This document shows, piece by piece, positions 12,056 to 23,443 of a stretch of 64,000 nt of DNA. The DNA lies in contig NC_132931.1 in the NCBI RefSeq assembly GCF_047675955.1, positions 2,232,001 to 2,296,000 of the forward strand, written 5' to 3'. The position numbers and the translations under genes are program-made. Positions within the stretch are counted from its first letter, which is position 1; the number at the start of each line of letters is the position of its first letter. The notes under the pieces are model-generated. The model worked only from the letters and a program-made list of their open reading frames with translations, had not been told where the DNA came from and searched no databases. The stretch is from Chlorocebus sabaeus. Taxonomy: Eukaryota; Chordata; Mammalia; Primates; Cercopithecidae.

Positions 12056-12358
12056 TGATTTATTTATTTATTTATTTATTTTTGAGACGGAGTGTTGCTC
12101 TATCGCCCAGGCTGGAGTGCAGTGGCGCGATCTCAGCTCACTGCAAGCTCTGAGGTTCATGCCATTCTCCTGCCTCAGGCTCCCAAGTAGCTGGGACTAC
12201 AGGTGCCCACCACCACGCCCGGCTAATTTTTTGTTTTTTTAGTAGAGACGGGGTTTCACCGTGTTAGCCAGGATGGTCTCGATCTCCTGACCTCGTGATC
12301 CGCCGGCCTCGGCCTCCCAAAGTGCTGGGATTACAGGTGTGACCCACTGCGCCCGGCC
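12056..12358 (-). mobile_element. AluY, second insertion at the same target site
   Basis: Bounded by gacggcagattcttt (12041) and gacagcagattcttt (12360); (TTTA)n tail. Confidence 0.93.
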
Positions 12359-12374
12359 TGACAGCAGATTCTTT

Positions 12375-13034
12375 GCTGACAAAGATTTTGCGGCTAGTGG
12401 GGGTGAGGGCTGTGGGCATCTGAGGGTGTGAGCCAGGCAGGGGTAAACTGGGCACAGAGGGAGGTTTGCTGGGGAGGCTCAGGGATTTTGCTGAAAGCCC
12501 GCTCTTTGTGACATTGCCAGTTTTAGCTGGCCCAGTGCAGGATCCATTTCTCAGTGGAGTGACTGGGATCTGGGAGATTGTGGCCATCCCGCTGCATCCC
12601 TTACTGACTCTGAGGTCCTTACAGATGATCCTGCACAGATTTTCTCAAGATTTTTAGGGCATGTCCTCTGCAGTGCGCCGTCCCCATCTGCCAAGAAGAT
12701 TTGGTCAACCTTGGGGCTGAGATAATTGACGAGCTTTCTAAAAGTCCATATATCCCTTTCCTTCCTTTCCCTTTCTGTTAAGAGCATTACTGGCTTAGTT
12801 CAACCCTGTCTAATTTTTAAATTATAAACCCAGGCTCAAAAGGGGAAGGGGGTCCAATGCATGCTCTTAGTAGAGCTGAGATGGGATCTGGGGTTCACTC
12901 TTGACACCACAGCCCAGCTCCCTCCTGGACACCCCGACACTCACTCCGAGGCACGTACCCTGGAGACCTCTGGCTTCTGAGCACCAATTGGCTGGATTTA
13001 TTTTGCGTGCTTATGAGGGGGAAATGGTATTAGA
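12375..13034. other. Single-copy DNA, nothing recognised
   Basis: GC-richer at the left end; no repeat family and no ORF above chance. Confidence 0.4.
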
Positions 13035-13044
13035 AAGATCATGT

Positions 13045-13337
13045 GGCCGGGCGCGGTGGCTCATGCCTATAATCCCAGCACTTTGGGAGGCCGAGGCGGG
13101 CAGATCATGAGGCCAGGAGTTTGAGACCAGCCTGGCCAACATGGTGAAACCCCGTCTCTACCAAAAATACAAAAAATTAACTGGGCGTGGTGGCACGCAC
13201 CTGTAGTCCCAGCTCCTTGGGAGGCTGAGGCAGGAGAACTGCCTGAACTCGGGAGGTGGAGGTTGCAGTGAGCCGAGACCACGCCACAGCACTGCAGCCC
13301 AGGCAACAGAGTGAGACTCCGTGTCAAAGAAAAAAAA
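13045..13337 (+). mobile_element. AluS/Y-like, full length
   Basis: Starts ggccgggcgcggtggctc; short duplication aaagatcatg at 13035 and about 13336. Confidence 0.93.
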
Positions 13338-13344
13338 AGATCAT

Positions 13345-13774
13345 GCAAGTGCCACCATACTGACTAAAGAAATATCACCGAAAAACCGACTCCATAGTAT
13401 GGGATGCCAAGTGCAATGAGCTATTGTGAGGATGAGGCGTGGTCTTAGCCAAGACAGGCTCACAAAGGGACCAGCAGCTGCTCAAGCTGGGACAAGTTAA
13501 AAGAGGCGGCATGGGAAGGGGGTCTCAGGCTGGCCTTCTATCCCTGACACAGGAACTGTCCTTAACACAGATTCGTGCTCTATCAAAGGCAGCCGGAGAT
13601 GCTGGGAACTCCCAACGTGGGTTTGCTCTTCCCCTCAGTCCTGTGGCTACCTTTCTCTGTTCCTCTCCTGGCCATGCTCTGTGTCACAACTATTTCTCTT
13701 GGTGATCTGCCTGTAATATGCAGGCTTAGGGGCAGGGTGTCTAGCTGGCTGCAGGCACAAGTCTGGAAAGCAGG
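13345..13774. other. Single-copy DNA, nothing recognised
   Basis: No repeat or gene signal. Confidence 0.4.
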
Positions 13775-14289
13775 CAAGTAGGTATGTGTGCATGGGTAGA
13801 TGTGTGTGTGTGTGTGCATGAACAGGCATCTAAGTGTGTGTACGGACAGACGTGTGTACCGGGGCAGGTGTGTGTGTGTGGTATGGGCAGGCGTGTGTGT
13901 GTGTGTGCATGGCAGGCATATGAGTGTGCATGAGCAGGCATGTGTGTACCTGGGCAGGCATGTGTGTGTATGTGGGCAAGCGTGTGTGTATGTGTGTGCA
14001 TGGGCAGGAATGTGTGTGTACATGGTGGGTATGTGTGTGCATAGAAATGTGTATGCATATACATGGGCAGGCATGTGTGTGTACATGGGCAGATATGTGT
14101 ACATGTATGGGCAGGCATGTGTGTGTACATGGGCAGGTGTGTGTACATGGGCAGGTGTGTGTACATGGGCAGGTGTGTGTACATGGGCAGGTATATGTAC
14201 ATGTATGGGCAGGCATGTTTGTGCATGGGCAGGGGTGTGTGCATGCCTGGGTGGGTATGTATGTATAATGGGCAGGCGTGTGTGCATGC
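13775..14289. repeat. GT-rich minisatellite, ~18-base unit
   Basis: Units of the form acatgggcaggtgtgtgt; the most regular copies are at about 14127-14195. Because the unit is a multiple of three, all frames stay open, giving several false ORFs. Confidence 0.95.
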
Positions 14290-16460
14290 AGCTTACATAA
14301 GTGGCAGTGCTCTCAGGAGGGGAGCACACAGTACAGACCAGGTTTCCCACTTTCCCCAGGCAGTGTCCCGTGCAGCCCCTTGTCTGAAGAGGGTGTCACT
14401 GATGCCTCCTGCCTCCACGGAGCCCAGCTCTTTCCCTCGGTCTGGAAGACAGAGAGCAGGACCTTGGTTCTTCCTAAGGTAGGCAGTGCCTGGGTCCACA
14501 GCCCTGTGGTTCCGATTCAAACCATGCAGCCCGAGAGACTCTGGTGGTTCTGGCTGTACTTTCCACCTTCTCAGCCCCGTTTTCTTGCTGGAGTGACAGG
14601 GCTGCAGGAAGCTTTCCCAGCAGCCGGAGCAGCAGCCAGAGCAGACACGGCAGCAGCCACGGCAGCAGCACTGGCACCCTTCAAATTGGGACTCTAGCCC
14701 TTTAAATCTGCTCAGTTACCAAAAAAGAAGAGGCATCAGACCCTGTTAATTAAAGCTCGCCCCGGTCCATCATTCTGAGGAGCTGCAGTGCCCTGCTCCT
14801 TCCTGATGGCTTAGAGATTCTCCTTAACTCCCAGCCATGGATCTTGGAGAATTTCCCCCGAGATCAGCAGGAGGTATGACCCTTGCCGATGACACTCTGA
14901 AGCTTGTGTAGCTCTAAATCAATGATATAACTGACTGCATGGATGCTGCCTGCTTTCCCCTTTCTGCTTCTCCTCTTCCCCTCTTCCTCCTCTCCAATTT
15001 CTCAGCTTGTGTTTAGTTGAGACAGAATCAAGTTTTGATGGGTTTCGGAGGAAGGGGAGGGGTAGGGAGATCTGGAGGTGGCGGTGGCTCCTGGCGTGTT
15101 TGTTTTGGCCCTGGCTTCACCCAGCTGTCAAAGTGGTTTGGAGGAGTGGGGAGACACGCTTCTTTCAGCTCTGGCTCATGCAAAACCATTTCCTCCTGGC
15201 CGGGTCCCTTCCCCTTGGAGATAATGAAAAGGGCATAACCCTGACTTGACTTGCCTATCAAATCCATGCCCTGCCACTCGGTTGGAACATGGCTGTGTGG
15301 CTGCGCTCCTATGTTATTGGAAAACTCATTCCATACAACTTTCTCCCTGTAAATCGTCCCGGAGGAACATCTTGCTGACACCTGTCCCCCCTCCCCGCCC
15401 CTGCCCTCATTCTCCCCTCCTCTTTACTCTCCTTTCAAATGCTTGCTGTGTGATTTCAGGAATTCCTAACCCTGTCCCTTGTGCCTTTTGAGGAAACTCA
15501 CTTCTAGCCGAGTCTCAGGTTCTGTGGCAAAGAGTTGTTTTGATTCAGGAATCTGCTCTAGCCTGGCAGAAAGAAGGAGTAGATTTATCTTCTTTGTACG
15601 TTGCATTGTGTAAATCGTACATGGGCTCAGAGAACATCTATCTGCAAATCTTTCATTGATTTGTTTTTGACCCTCACGGGGTGACTTCTGGGTGAAATGC
15701 TATTCCCGAGTCATACCCAAAGGAAGGATTTCCTTTCCATCAGCTTGCCACGACTTCGCAGACATCCCTGAAAGTCAGACTTGGGCAGAGGGAGGCATTT
15801 TCATTGGCCTGAGTGACAGTCGTCTCTGGGGGTCCCCGGGGCATGGGTTCGTATGACTTGGGAGCAGTGCTTCTAAGGACTTCCAATTCCCCACCTGGGA
15901 GAGGAGCTTGGGAGGCAAAGTGCTTGTACTGAATTTTCCAGGGGCTTTAAAACATGCTGAATGGTTAACATCCCCGTTCAAGTCTTGAGAGGAATCTGAG
16001 CCAAAACACAGCTCACGTGAGTAGGGATTTTCCCCCAAAGTGATTGCCTGCAGAGTCCTGAACCGTTTCCATGAACGGTAGTTACCGCGTTTGCAGCTAA
16101 ATCCCTTTGCAATCCCCCAGCCAAGGATGGGCACTTTCTCTGGGTGAATGTCCCGGAAGTCAGCCTGTCTGCTTCCCAGACACTGTAGGTGCAATGCATT
16201 TTGTAAGATCAGAATCATCAAACTCTCCGCTGTGGCAGAAACTCTCTGGTTTAGGAGAGACCATTCAGAGCTTATGAGTGAAGCTCTTGATGGAAAGAAT
16301 TCTTATCCCCATGCCCATCGGTGGATCTGTGTGGTTGATTTAAAGATTCTGAAGAAGTAACCCCGGGAGAGATGTTTCCTGTAAACAGAAACTCAGTATG
16401 GAGGCCTTGGTCGCGCTGGTTAAAGGGAGGAGGCTTCCGGGAGGGTGGCGTTGGAGGTTT
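14290..16460. other. 2.2 kb repeat-free single-copy block
   Basis: Longest stretch in the left half without any recognisable mobile element. Contains a CAG-like run (14616-14675), a TTAATTAA at 14747 and pyrimidine-rich segments near 14955 and 15385. No exon can be proved; conserved non-coding sequence is possible. Confidence 0.45.
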
Positions 16461-16470
16461 GAGGTCCTTC

Positions 16471-16768
16471 TGTTTTTTTGTTTTTTTTGAGATGGAGTCT
16501 CTCTGTCGTCCAGGCTGGAGTGCAGTGGCCAGATCTTAGCTCACTGCAAGCTCCGCCTCCCGGGTTCACGCCATTCTCCCGCCTCAGCCTCCCCAGTAGC
16601 TGGGACTACAGGCGCTCGCCACCACGCCTGGCTAATGTTTTGGTATTTTTAGTAGAGACGGGGTTTCACCGTGTTAGCCAGGATGGTCTCAATCTCCTGA
16701 GCTCGTGATCCACCCGTCTCAGCCTCCCAAAATGCTGGGATTACAGGCGTGAGCCACCGCGCCTGGCC
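16471..16768 (-). mobile_element. AluY, full length
   Basis: Target duplication gaggtcctt at 16461 and 16769. Confidence 0.93.
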
Positions 16769-17105
16769 GAGGTCCTTTTTAAAAGTCGTGCTGTCAGCTG
16801 GTCTGTGAGGGTCAGGTTCTCTCCTGGAGCTGAGGATAGAAGCGGACTGAGGCCATGGTTAGCCGGGTGAGTTCCTTGAGGTCACAGACCATTCAGTGGA
16901 GAAGGTTCATCCACACAGCTATAGGCACCTCTTCCTCTGTTGCCTGGTGGCCCAAAGGTCAACACCCTTCTTTTACTTTCTAAGGGAAGCCAAAAGAGGC
17001 TTGAAATAGATGTCACTAACTGTGTTTTTGTACCAGCTGGGGCCTATTAACAATAACTAATTAAGTAGACTGTTTCTTTGTGTCAAATTTTCTTTTCAAC
17101 TTAAT
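16769..17105. other. Single-copy DNA, nothing recognised
   Basis: No repeat or gene signal; AT-rich towards the following microsatellite. Confidence 0.35.

Positions 17106-17151
<46 letters not shown>
17106..17151. repeat. (GT)n microsatellite
   Basis: About 22 uninterrupted GT units. Confidence 0.97.
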
Positions 17152-17152
<1 letters not shown>

Positions 17153-17284
17153 AATTCACTGATGGCTGCTGGTTTCAAGAAGCTGTAAACAGGTCCCAGG
17201 GGAGTTTGCTTAGATCTGGCAACTTTGTGTAGTTCTGTAGTCTGTTGACATTTCTTTATTGGCCGTGGTGGGCTCTTAGCTTAC

Positions 17285-17490
17285 AGGGTGGTGGGAAAGG
17301 CATGGCCTTTCGGGACCGACAGACCTTCATTGGAGTCTCAGCTTCACCACACAAGAGCAGGTAGCCTGGGCTGCTGGTTAATCTCATTGCACATCAGTTT
17401 CTCTGTCTGTAATATGGTAGCATTGTCGGGATTAAATGGAGTCATTTAGCTAAAGTCTGTGTAAGTAGCTGGTGTAAAGGAGCATCTCTT
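17285..17490 (+). mobile_element. MIR
   Basis: Order of MIR core phrases preserved: aaaggcatggcctt, cagcttcaccac, ggttaatctc, agtttctctgtctgtaatatgg, ggattaaatgga. Confidence 0.75.
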
Positions 17491-17564
17491 CTTTCAACTG
17501 CATCTGCCTTGAATTAAATCAACATTAACACAAAGGATTGGACCATTTAAATAGTTTCAGTGAC

Positions 17565-17697
17565 CCCTGTACTGACTGCTAGACTGTGCCTTTTCTGAGG
17601 GCAGGGATGGCCTCCTCCCTGTCACTCTGTCTCTCTCAAAAGCTAGCACAGGGACTGGCATGGTGCGGAAGCAACATAAAAGTTTATTGAATGAATA
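17565..17697 (+). mobile_element. L2 3' end
   Basis: gactgtgccttttctgagggcagggatgg ... gctagcacagggactggcatgg ... gtttattgaatgaata follows the L2 3' consensus. Confidence 0.7.
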
Positions 17698-18180
17698 CAT
17701 GCCAGTCTGTGGACACGTAACTTTCAACATAGGTGGTTTTTAATGACTAAGCAAAACCAATTCTCACTCAGTTTACTTAAGAAATACAGCTGAGTCAGTT
17801 AGATCAAAGAGCCTCATAACTGTAATAAATTTGGATTAAGATAGATCCATTTGTGGGGAAATTTGAACTGTACTAAAAAAAAAATTGTCTCCTGCACTGG
17901 AACCTGTACCGGGTGCCTGTGGACTCCAGGAGTGCCCCGGGAGCCATTCTGATTGCTAGCAGCCTTCCCTCTTCATGTGCTACTTCCTCTTTTTCATGCT
18001 TTGAAGAAGAGAAGAGACTCTGAAAGGGGAGAACTGCTGTGAATGGAAAGAGGAGCTTCAACTGCTACTCCGGGGTGTAGAACGAGTCTATCAATGGATC
18101 AATCCATTAAAAAAGAGTAAGTTGATTTGTGTGGAGACACTTAGTACCTACCGGGGAGAGCCATTGATTTAACAATTTTT
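17698..18180. other. Single-copy DNA, nothing recognised
   Basis: No repeat or gene signal. Confidence 0.4.
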
Positions 18181-18203
18181 TAAAAATTTAATTATTTAGT
18201 TTT

Positions 18204-18355
18204 TGAGACGGAGTCTCACTCTGTCACCCAGGCTGGAGTGCAATGGCATGATCTCTGCTCACTGCAGCCTCCACCTCCCGGAGGTTGCAGTGAGCCGAGA
18301 TCGCACCACTGCACTCCAGCCTGGGCAACAAGAGAGAAACTCTGTCTCAAAACAA
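18204..18355. mobile_element. Fold-back Alu: two right arms head to head
   Basis: Antisense Alu (ttgagacggagtctcactctg ...) runs to about 18280 and is followed without spacer by sense Alu (aggttgcagtgagccgagatcg ... tctgtctcaaaa). The two halves are complementary over about 70 bases. Confidence 0.88.
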
Positions 18356-18659
18356 AAGAAATTGATCAAAGATCATCATCGTCGTCATAGTAAATACCAC
18401 CACCACCACCTCACATTCGCAGAGGGTCTCTCTAGCTAGGGGTTGGAGGAACCCACGTGAGATTGGCTGCCCCCATTCTCAAGTAAAGGGATGGGAGGTA
18501 AATAGTGTGTGTCATAGGCTACAAGAGGCACGAGTCCTGTGGATCGTGGGAGGATGATGATCTTGGCCTTGGGAAAGCTTCTTTTGAGTAGATGATCCCC
18601 AAACGGAGTCCCGACAGAGGTGGCTATGAAGTATCATCCTAGGCTGAAGAAATTACACA

Positions 18660-18866
18660 CGCAAAGAACAGAGGTGAAAGAAACACTCGAGGGAGTGGCA
18701 GCAAATCTGTCTAACCATTATGGGAGGCAATGTGATAAAAGAAGAAGCTGGAGAGGAGACGGGGGTTAGATCCTAAAGGACCCTGGGTGCGTGAAAGGCG
18801 GGACTTCATTTTGAAGGAGATGGAGTCACCGAAGGATTTTAAGCAACGGAATTACTTGGGGAAATT
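18660..18866 (+). mobile_element. Old LINE-like repeat, fragment A
   Basis: Includes 'gacttcattttgaaggagatgg' and 'ggattttaagcaacggaattact', equivalents of the segment seen again at 19420-19480; it therefore belongs to a separate copy placed before copy B. Confidence 0.45.
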
Positions 18867-20034
18867 GAATTGAACAAATACGCACTGAGCATCGATCCTT
18901 TGCCAAGTTGTGTCGTACGCACCGGGGATGTGGCGGTGAACACAGCACACAAAATCCCCTGCTCTTGCGGAACTTGCAGGCAGTGAATACGACAAAAAAT
19001 AATAATAATAATAATAAAAATAAAAATAAAAAAATAAGCCACGAAAGGTAAATTGTACGGAGCACATCAGACGGTGACACACGCTTTGGAGAGAAATACA
19101 GCTGAGGAGGAGGATGAGGTCCCGAGACAGGCATGTATGTGTGTGTGTAACCCTTAATAATGCTCAATCCTAAGTGCAATCCTTAATAAAGTTTAATCCT
19201 AAATAAGTGCAACCCTAAATAAAATGCAATCCTAAATAAGTGCAACCCTAAATAAAGGACAATTCTAAATAAGTGCAACCCTACGTAAAGTGCAATCCTA
19301 AATAATTGCAACCCTACATAAAGTGCAATCCTAAATAATTGCAACCCTACATAAAGTGCAATCCTAAATAAAATGTAATCCTAAATAAATAAAGGTGGCA
19401 GCAGAATGAAAACTCTCGGAGGCGTTGTAAGAACTTTGGCTTTTGCTTTGAGTGAGGCGGGAGCCAGCGCTGGGCTCTGAGCAGAGGAGAAACATTTTTA
19501 AATGATCCTCCTCACTGCTGTGTTGGGGAAAGACTGTGGGTGGGCACGGCGGAGGCAGGAAGATCATCCAGGAGGTGAACATTTAATCCAGGCGAGAGGT
19601 GATGGTGGCTGGCCAGTGGGGTACCAGTGGAGGTCTGCCAAATGCTAGGATTCTGAACTTCTTGTTTTTTTTTTTTCAGGATGGAGGCAATGGGATGTGT
19701 TGATGGGTTGGAGAGTTGTGTGAGATGAGTCGAGGATGACTCAAGCTTCCTTGGCCTGAGACGGGGACAGCTGTGGGTGGAGCAGGTTTGGGAGGAGAGC
19801 AGGAGTCGGGTGTTTCTCATGTTAAATTGGAGACGTCTGTTGAGGCTCCCGGTGGAGATGTTGAGTGGGCAGTCCTGGGTTCACGGGAGAGATTTGGGCT
19901 GGAGACAGCCTTGGGAATCAGAGTACAGATGGTATTTAAAGCCATCTCAGATGAGATCATCGGGAGATGGAAGAGACGAAGAACTGAGTTCTGAGGCATC
20001 ACGGCTATTTACAGGTTAAAAAGATGACCAGAAA
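18867..20034 (+). mobile_element. Old LINE-like repeat, copy B (~900 bp plus an insert)
   Basis: Starts with the common 'gaacaaatacgcactgagcatc ... gccaagttgtgtcgtacgcaccggggat' motif and continues through 'gatggtggctggcc', 'gtcgaggatgactcaagc', 'atggtatttaaagccat', all in the order of one ancient mammalian repeat. Interrupted by the tandem repeat at 19148. Subfamily not resolved. Confidence 0.6.
19148..19396. repeat. AATAAA-rich minisatellite, ~33-base unit
   Basis: Two alternating half-units, ctaaataagtgcaaccc and tacataaagtgcaatc, repeated about seven times with drift. Several copies contain AATAAA or ATAAAG. Confidence 0.9.
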
Positions 20035-20160
20035 CCAAACCCGGAGATTGAGAGGGAGGTGTCTTCCATCTTTCTTGTTCAAGATGATTCGCCCCGTTTG
20101 TACATTCTACATCCTCGTCTCTCCTGGGACCAAGACTCATAGCTCGTTCTCCCAAATTTT

Positions 20161-20461
20161 TTTTGTTGTTTGTTTTTTTGAGATGGAGTTTCGCTCTGTT
20201 GCTCAGGCTGAAGTGCAATGGTGCAATCTTGGCCCACTGCAAACTCCACATCCCGGGTTCAAGATATTCTCCTGCTTCGACCTCCCAAGTAGCTGGGATT
20301 ACAGGTGTATGCTGCCGTGCCCGACTAATTTTTATATTTGTAGTAGAGATGGGGTTTCACCCTGTTAGCCAGGCTGGTCTCGAACTCCTGACTTCAGGTG
20401 ATCCTCCTGTCTCAGCCACTCAAAGTGCTGGGATTACAGGCATGAGTCACCATGCCTGGCC
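20161..20461 (-). mobile_element. AluS-like
   Basis: Target duplication ctcRttctcccaattttt at 20143 and 20462. Confidence 0.92.
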
Positions 20462-20720
20462 CTCATTCTCCCAATTTTTAACTTGTTGCTTTCTCTTGGC
20501 TTCTTCCCACCTCCCTGTAGGTCTGCTCAGATCTTTCTCATCTTAGAAAAAACCTTCCCTTAGCTCCTACCGACTCCTTTAGCTTTTGCTCTCTTGTTCT
20601 CTTTTTCTTCACAGATAAACTTTTATTTCTTTCAGGATTAATCAAACAACTGCTGCATACCAGGAGTAAAGAATATGGAAACAAAAGACAGATTTTACCC
20701 TACTTGAAAGAATATTTATT

Positions 20721-20813
20721 TACACCTTGTCTACTTCCATAAAGCATTTTGGATAGCATTTTTGACACGAGTATATAATGAACTATAAAATATATGATCA
20801 TAAACTAAACATA
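20721..20813 (+). repeat. Local duplication, copy A
   Basis: accttgtctacttccataaagcattttggatagca and the following AT-rich stretch match 23574-23662. Confidence 0.6.
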
Positions 20814-20940
20814 AAAAATTTTGTACCAAAAAAATTTGTATTTATATTCTAAAATACAATTTAGAACAGAGGAGCAAGATCACGACAAAAAACAGAATGC
20901 AGAAATAAAGGTCATAAGATTCTATTTTATTATTATTATT

Positions 20941-21230
20941 GTTTGTTTTTGAGACAGAGTCTCGCTCTGTTGCTGAGGCTGGAGTGCAGTGGTGCGATCT
21001 CGGCTCACTGCAACCTCTGCCTCCTGGGTTCAAGCGATTCTCCTGTTTCAGCCTCTGGAGTAGCTGGGATTACAGGCATAAGCCACTACACCCAGCTGAG
21101 TTTTGTTTTTAGTAGAGATGGGATTTCTTCATATTAACCAGGCTGATCTTGAACTCCTGGCCTCAAGTGATCCACCTGCCTCAGCCTTCCAAAGTGCTGA
21201 GATTACAGGTTTGAGCCACTGTGCCTGGCC
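20941..21230 (-). mobile_element. AluS-like
   Basis: Target duplication agattctattttatt at 20917 and 21231. Confidence 0.92.
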
Positions 21231-21245
21231 AGATTCTATTTTATT

Positions 21246-21370
21246 TTAATTTTGAGAGACAAAGTCTCACTGTGTTGTCCAGGCTGGTCTTAAACTCCTG
21301 GCCTCGAGTGATCCTCCCACTTTGGCCTCCCAAAGTACTGAGATTACAGGCATGAGCCCCTGTGCCTGAC
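21246..21370 (-). mobile_element. Monomeric Alu (left arm)
   Basis: One arm only, ending cccctgtgcctgactg, immediately after the previous Alu. Confidence 0.82.
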
Positions 21371-21455
21371 TGTTCATAAAACTGTATAAGAATATAATTG
21401 AGCTGCTAATCTGATCAGAACTTTCTGGTCAGAAAACAGAAAATGGGAATTTCTT

Positions 21456-21741
21456 TTTTTTTTTTTTTGAGACAGAGTCTCGCTATCTCCCAGGCTGGAG
21501 TGCAGTGGCCCGATCTTGGCTCACTACAACCTCCGCCTCCTGGGTTCAAGCCATTCTCCTGTCTCAGCCTCCCAAGGAACTGGGGCTACAGGCATCCGCC
21601 ACCACTCCTGGCTAATTTTTGTATTTTTAGTAGAGACGGGGTTTCACCATATTGGCCAGGCTGGTCTCGAACTCCTGACCTTGTGATCCATCCACCTTGG
21701 CCTCCCAAGTGCTGGGAGGCTTGAGCCACCGGGCCCGGTCC
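21456..21741 (-). mobile_element. AluS/Y-like
   Basis: Target duplication aaaatgggaatttcttt at 21440 and 21744. Confidence 0.92.
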
Positions 21742-21951
21742 AAAAATGGGAATTTCTTTAAAAAATTTACCAATGCTTTCAGATCATAATTGTATGGGTC
21801 AATACATATTTGGGTTTTGGGTATTCTGGGTGCTACTTAACCAGGACCCAGACCAAGAAACAGGACATGGTCTGCACCCCAGCGCCACTCCCGTGATCAT
21901 TTCCAGTTGGTGTTCTCTCCAGGGACTGACATTAATCATTTGTCTGTTTTT

Positions 21952-22261
21952 TGTTGTTGTTGTTGTTGTTGATTTTTTTGAGACAGAGTCTTGCTCTGTC
22001 GCCCAGGCTGGAGTGCAGTGGCTGGATCTCAGTTCACTGCAAGCTCCGCCTCCCAGATTCACGCCATTCTCCTGCCTCAACCTCCGGAGTAGCTGGGACT
22101 ACAGGCGACCGCCACCTCGCCCGGCTAGTTTTTTTGTATTTTTTAGTAGAGACAGGGTTGCATCGTGTTAGCCAGGATGGGCTCAATCTCCTGACATCGT
22201 GATCCGCCCGTCTCGGCCTCCCAAAGTGCTGGGATTACAGGCTTGAGCCACCGCGCCCAGC
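21952..22261 (-). mobile_element. Young AluY (Old World monkey type)
   Basis: cggctagtttttttgtattttttag, gtctcggcct and aggcttgagcc variants; target duplication catttgtctgtttt at 21937 and 22264; tail (GTT)n. Confidence 0.93.
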
Positions 22262-22524
22262 CCCATTTGTCTGTTTTAAACTATTTTGGGAATTGCATTC
22301 TGAGTTTTGTTGTCCGTGAGATGATATAGTTCCTTAAGGAAAACCAAAGCTTTCTGGCATTTAATTCTAAAATCATACAGTTGATCCTTGAACAATTTGG
22401 GTTTGAACTGTGAGTCCACTTATACATGGATCTCCTTCTGCCTCTACCACCCCTGAGACAGCAAGACCAACCCCTCTTTTTCTTCCTCCTCCTAAGCCTC
22501 CTCAGTGTGAAAAAGACAAGGAGA

Positions 22525-22830
22525 GGCCCGGCGCAGTGGCTCACACCTGTAATCCCAGCACTTTGGGAGGCTGAGGCGGGTGGATCATGAGGTCAGGAGT
22601 TCAAGACCAGCCCAGCCAAGATGGTGAAACCCCGTCTCTACTACAAATACAAAAGAATTAGCCAGGCATGGTGTTGGGCACCTGTAATCCCAGCTACTCA
22701 GGGGGCTGAGGCAGAGAATTGCTTGAACCCGGGAGGCAGAGGTTGCAGTGAGCCAAGATTGCGCCATTGCACTGCAGCCTGGGTGGCAAAGCGAGACTCC
22801 ATCTCAAAAAAAAAAAAAAAAAAAAAAGAA
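22525..22830 (+). mobile_element. AluS-like inside the Tigger element
   Basis: A23 tail; short duplication gacaagga on both sides. Confidence 0.92.
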
Positions 22831-23078
22831 TAAACGACAAGGATAAAGACCTTTATGATGATCCACTTCCATTTAATGAATAGTCAATATATTTTTTCTT
22901 CTTCGTGATATTTTAATAACATCTCCTCTTCTCTAGCTTACTTTATTGTAAGAATACTGAATATATTATATCTAACACACAACATATGTGTTAATCAACT
23001 GTTTACATTATCAGTAAGCCTTCCGGTCAACAGTAGGCTACTAGCAGTCAAGTTTTTGGAGATTCAAAAGTCAAACGT

Positions 23079-23443
23079 GACTGGGTATAGTGGCTCACGC
23101 CTGTAATCCCAAGACTTTGGGAGGCTGAGGTAGGAGGATTGTATGAGCTCAGGGGTTTGATACCAGCCTGGGCTTGTAAAATAATTTAAATTATTTCTAG
23201 AAATAATTTAAAAAATTAACTAGTTATGATGGTATGTGCCTATAGTTACAGCTACTTGGGAGGCTAAGGAAGGAGGATCACTTAAAAAATTAACTAGTTA
23301 TGATGGTATGTGCCTGTAGTTACAGCTACTTGGGAGGCTAAGGAAGGAGGATCACTTGAGCCCAGGAGGCTGCAGTGAGCTATGATGGCGCCACTGCACT
23401 CCAGCCTTAGCAACAGAGTGATACGCTGTCTCCAGAAAAAAAG
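23079..23443 (+). mobile_element. AluJ-like with an internal 74-base tandem duplication
   Basis: Enlarged to ~365 bases because 23210-23283 is repeated at 23284-23357 with about one mismatch, and an AT palindrome lies at 23179-23212. Confidence 0.87.

Noticed and set aside
13775..14289. Possible CRISPR array from regular repeats
   Set aside because: Units are contiguous with no unique spacers, and this is vertebrate DNA.
13583..14482. His/Thr- and Val/Cys-rich ORFs in several frames
   Set aside because: Product of an 18-base GT-rich minisatellite; likewise 49134-50155.
15420..15465. Acceptor-like 'gctgtgtgatttcag|gaattcc'
   Set aside because: No matching donor or coding frame; one acceptor-like site is expected by chance.
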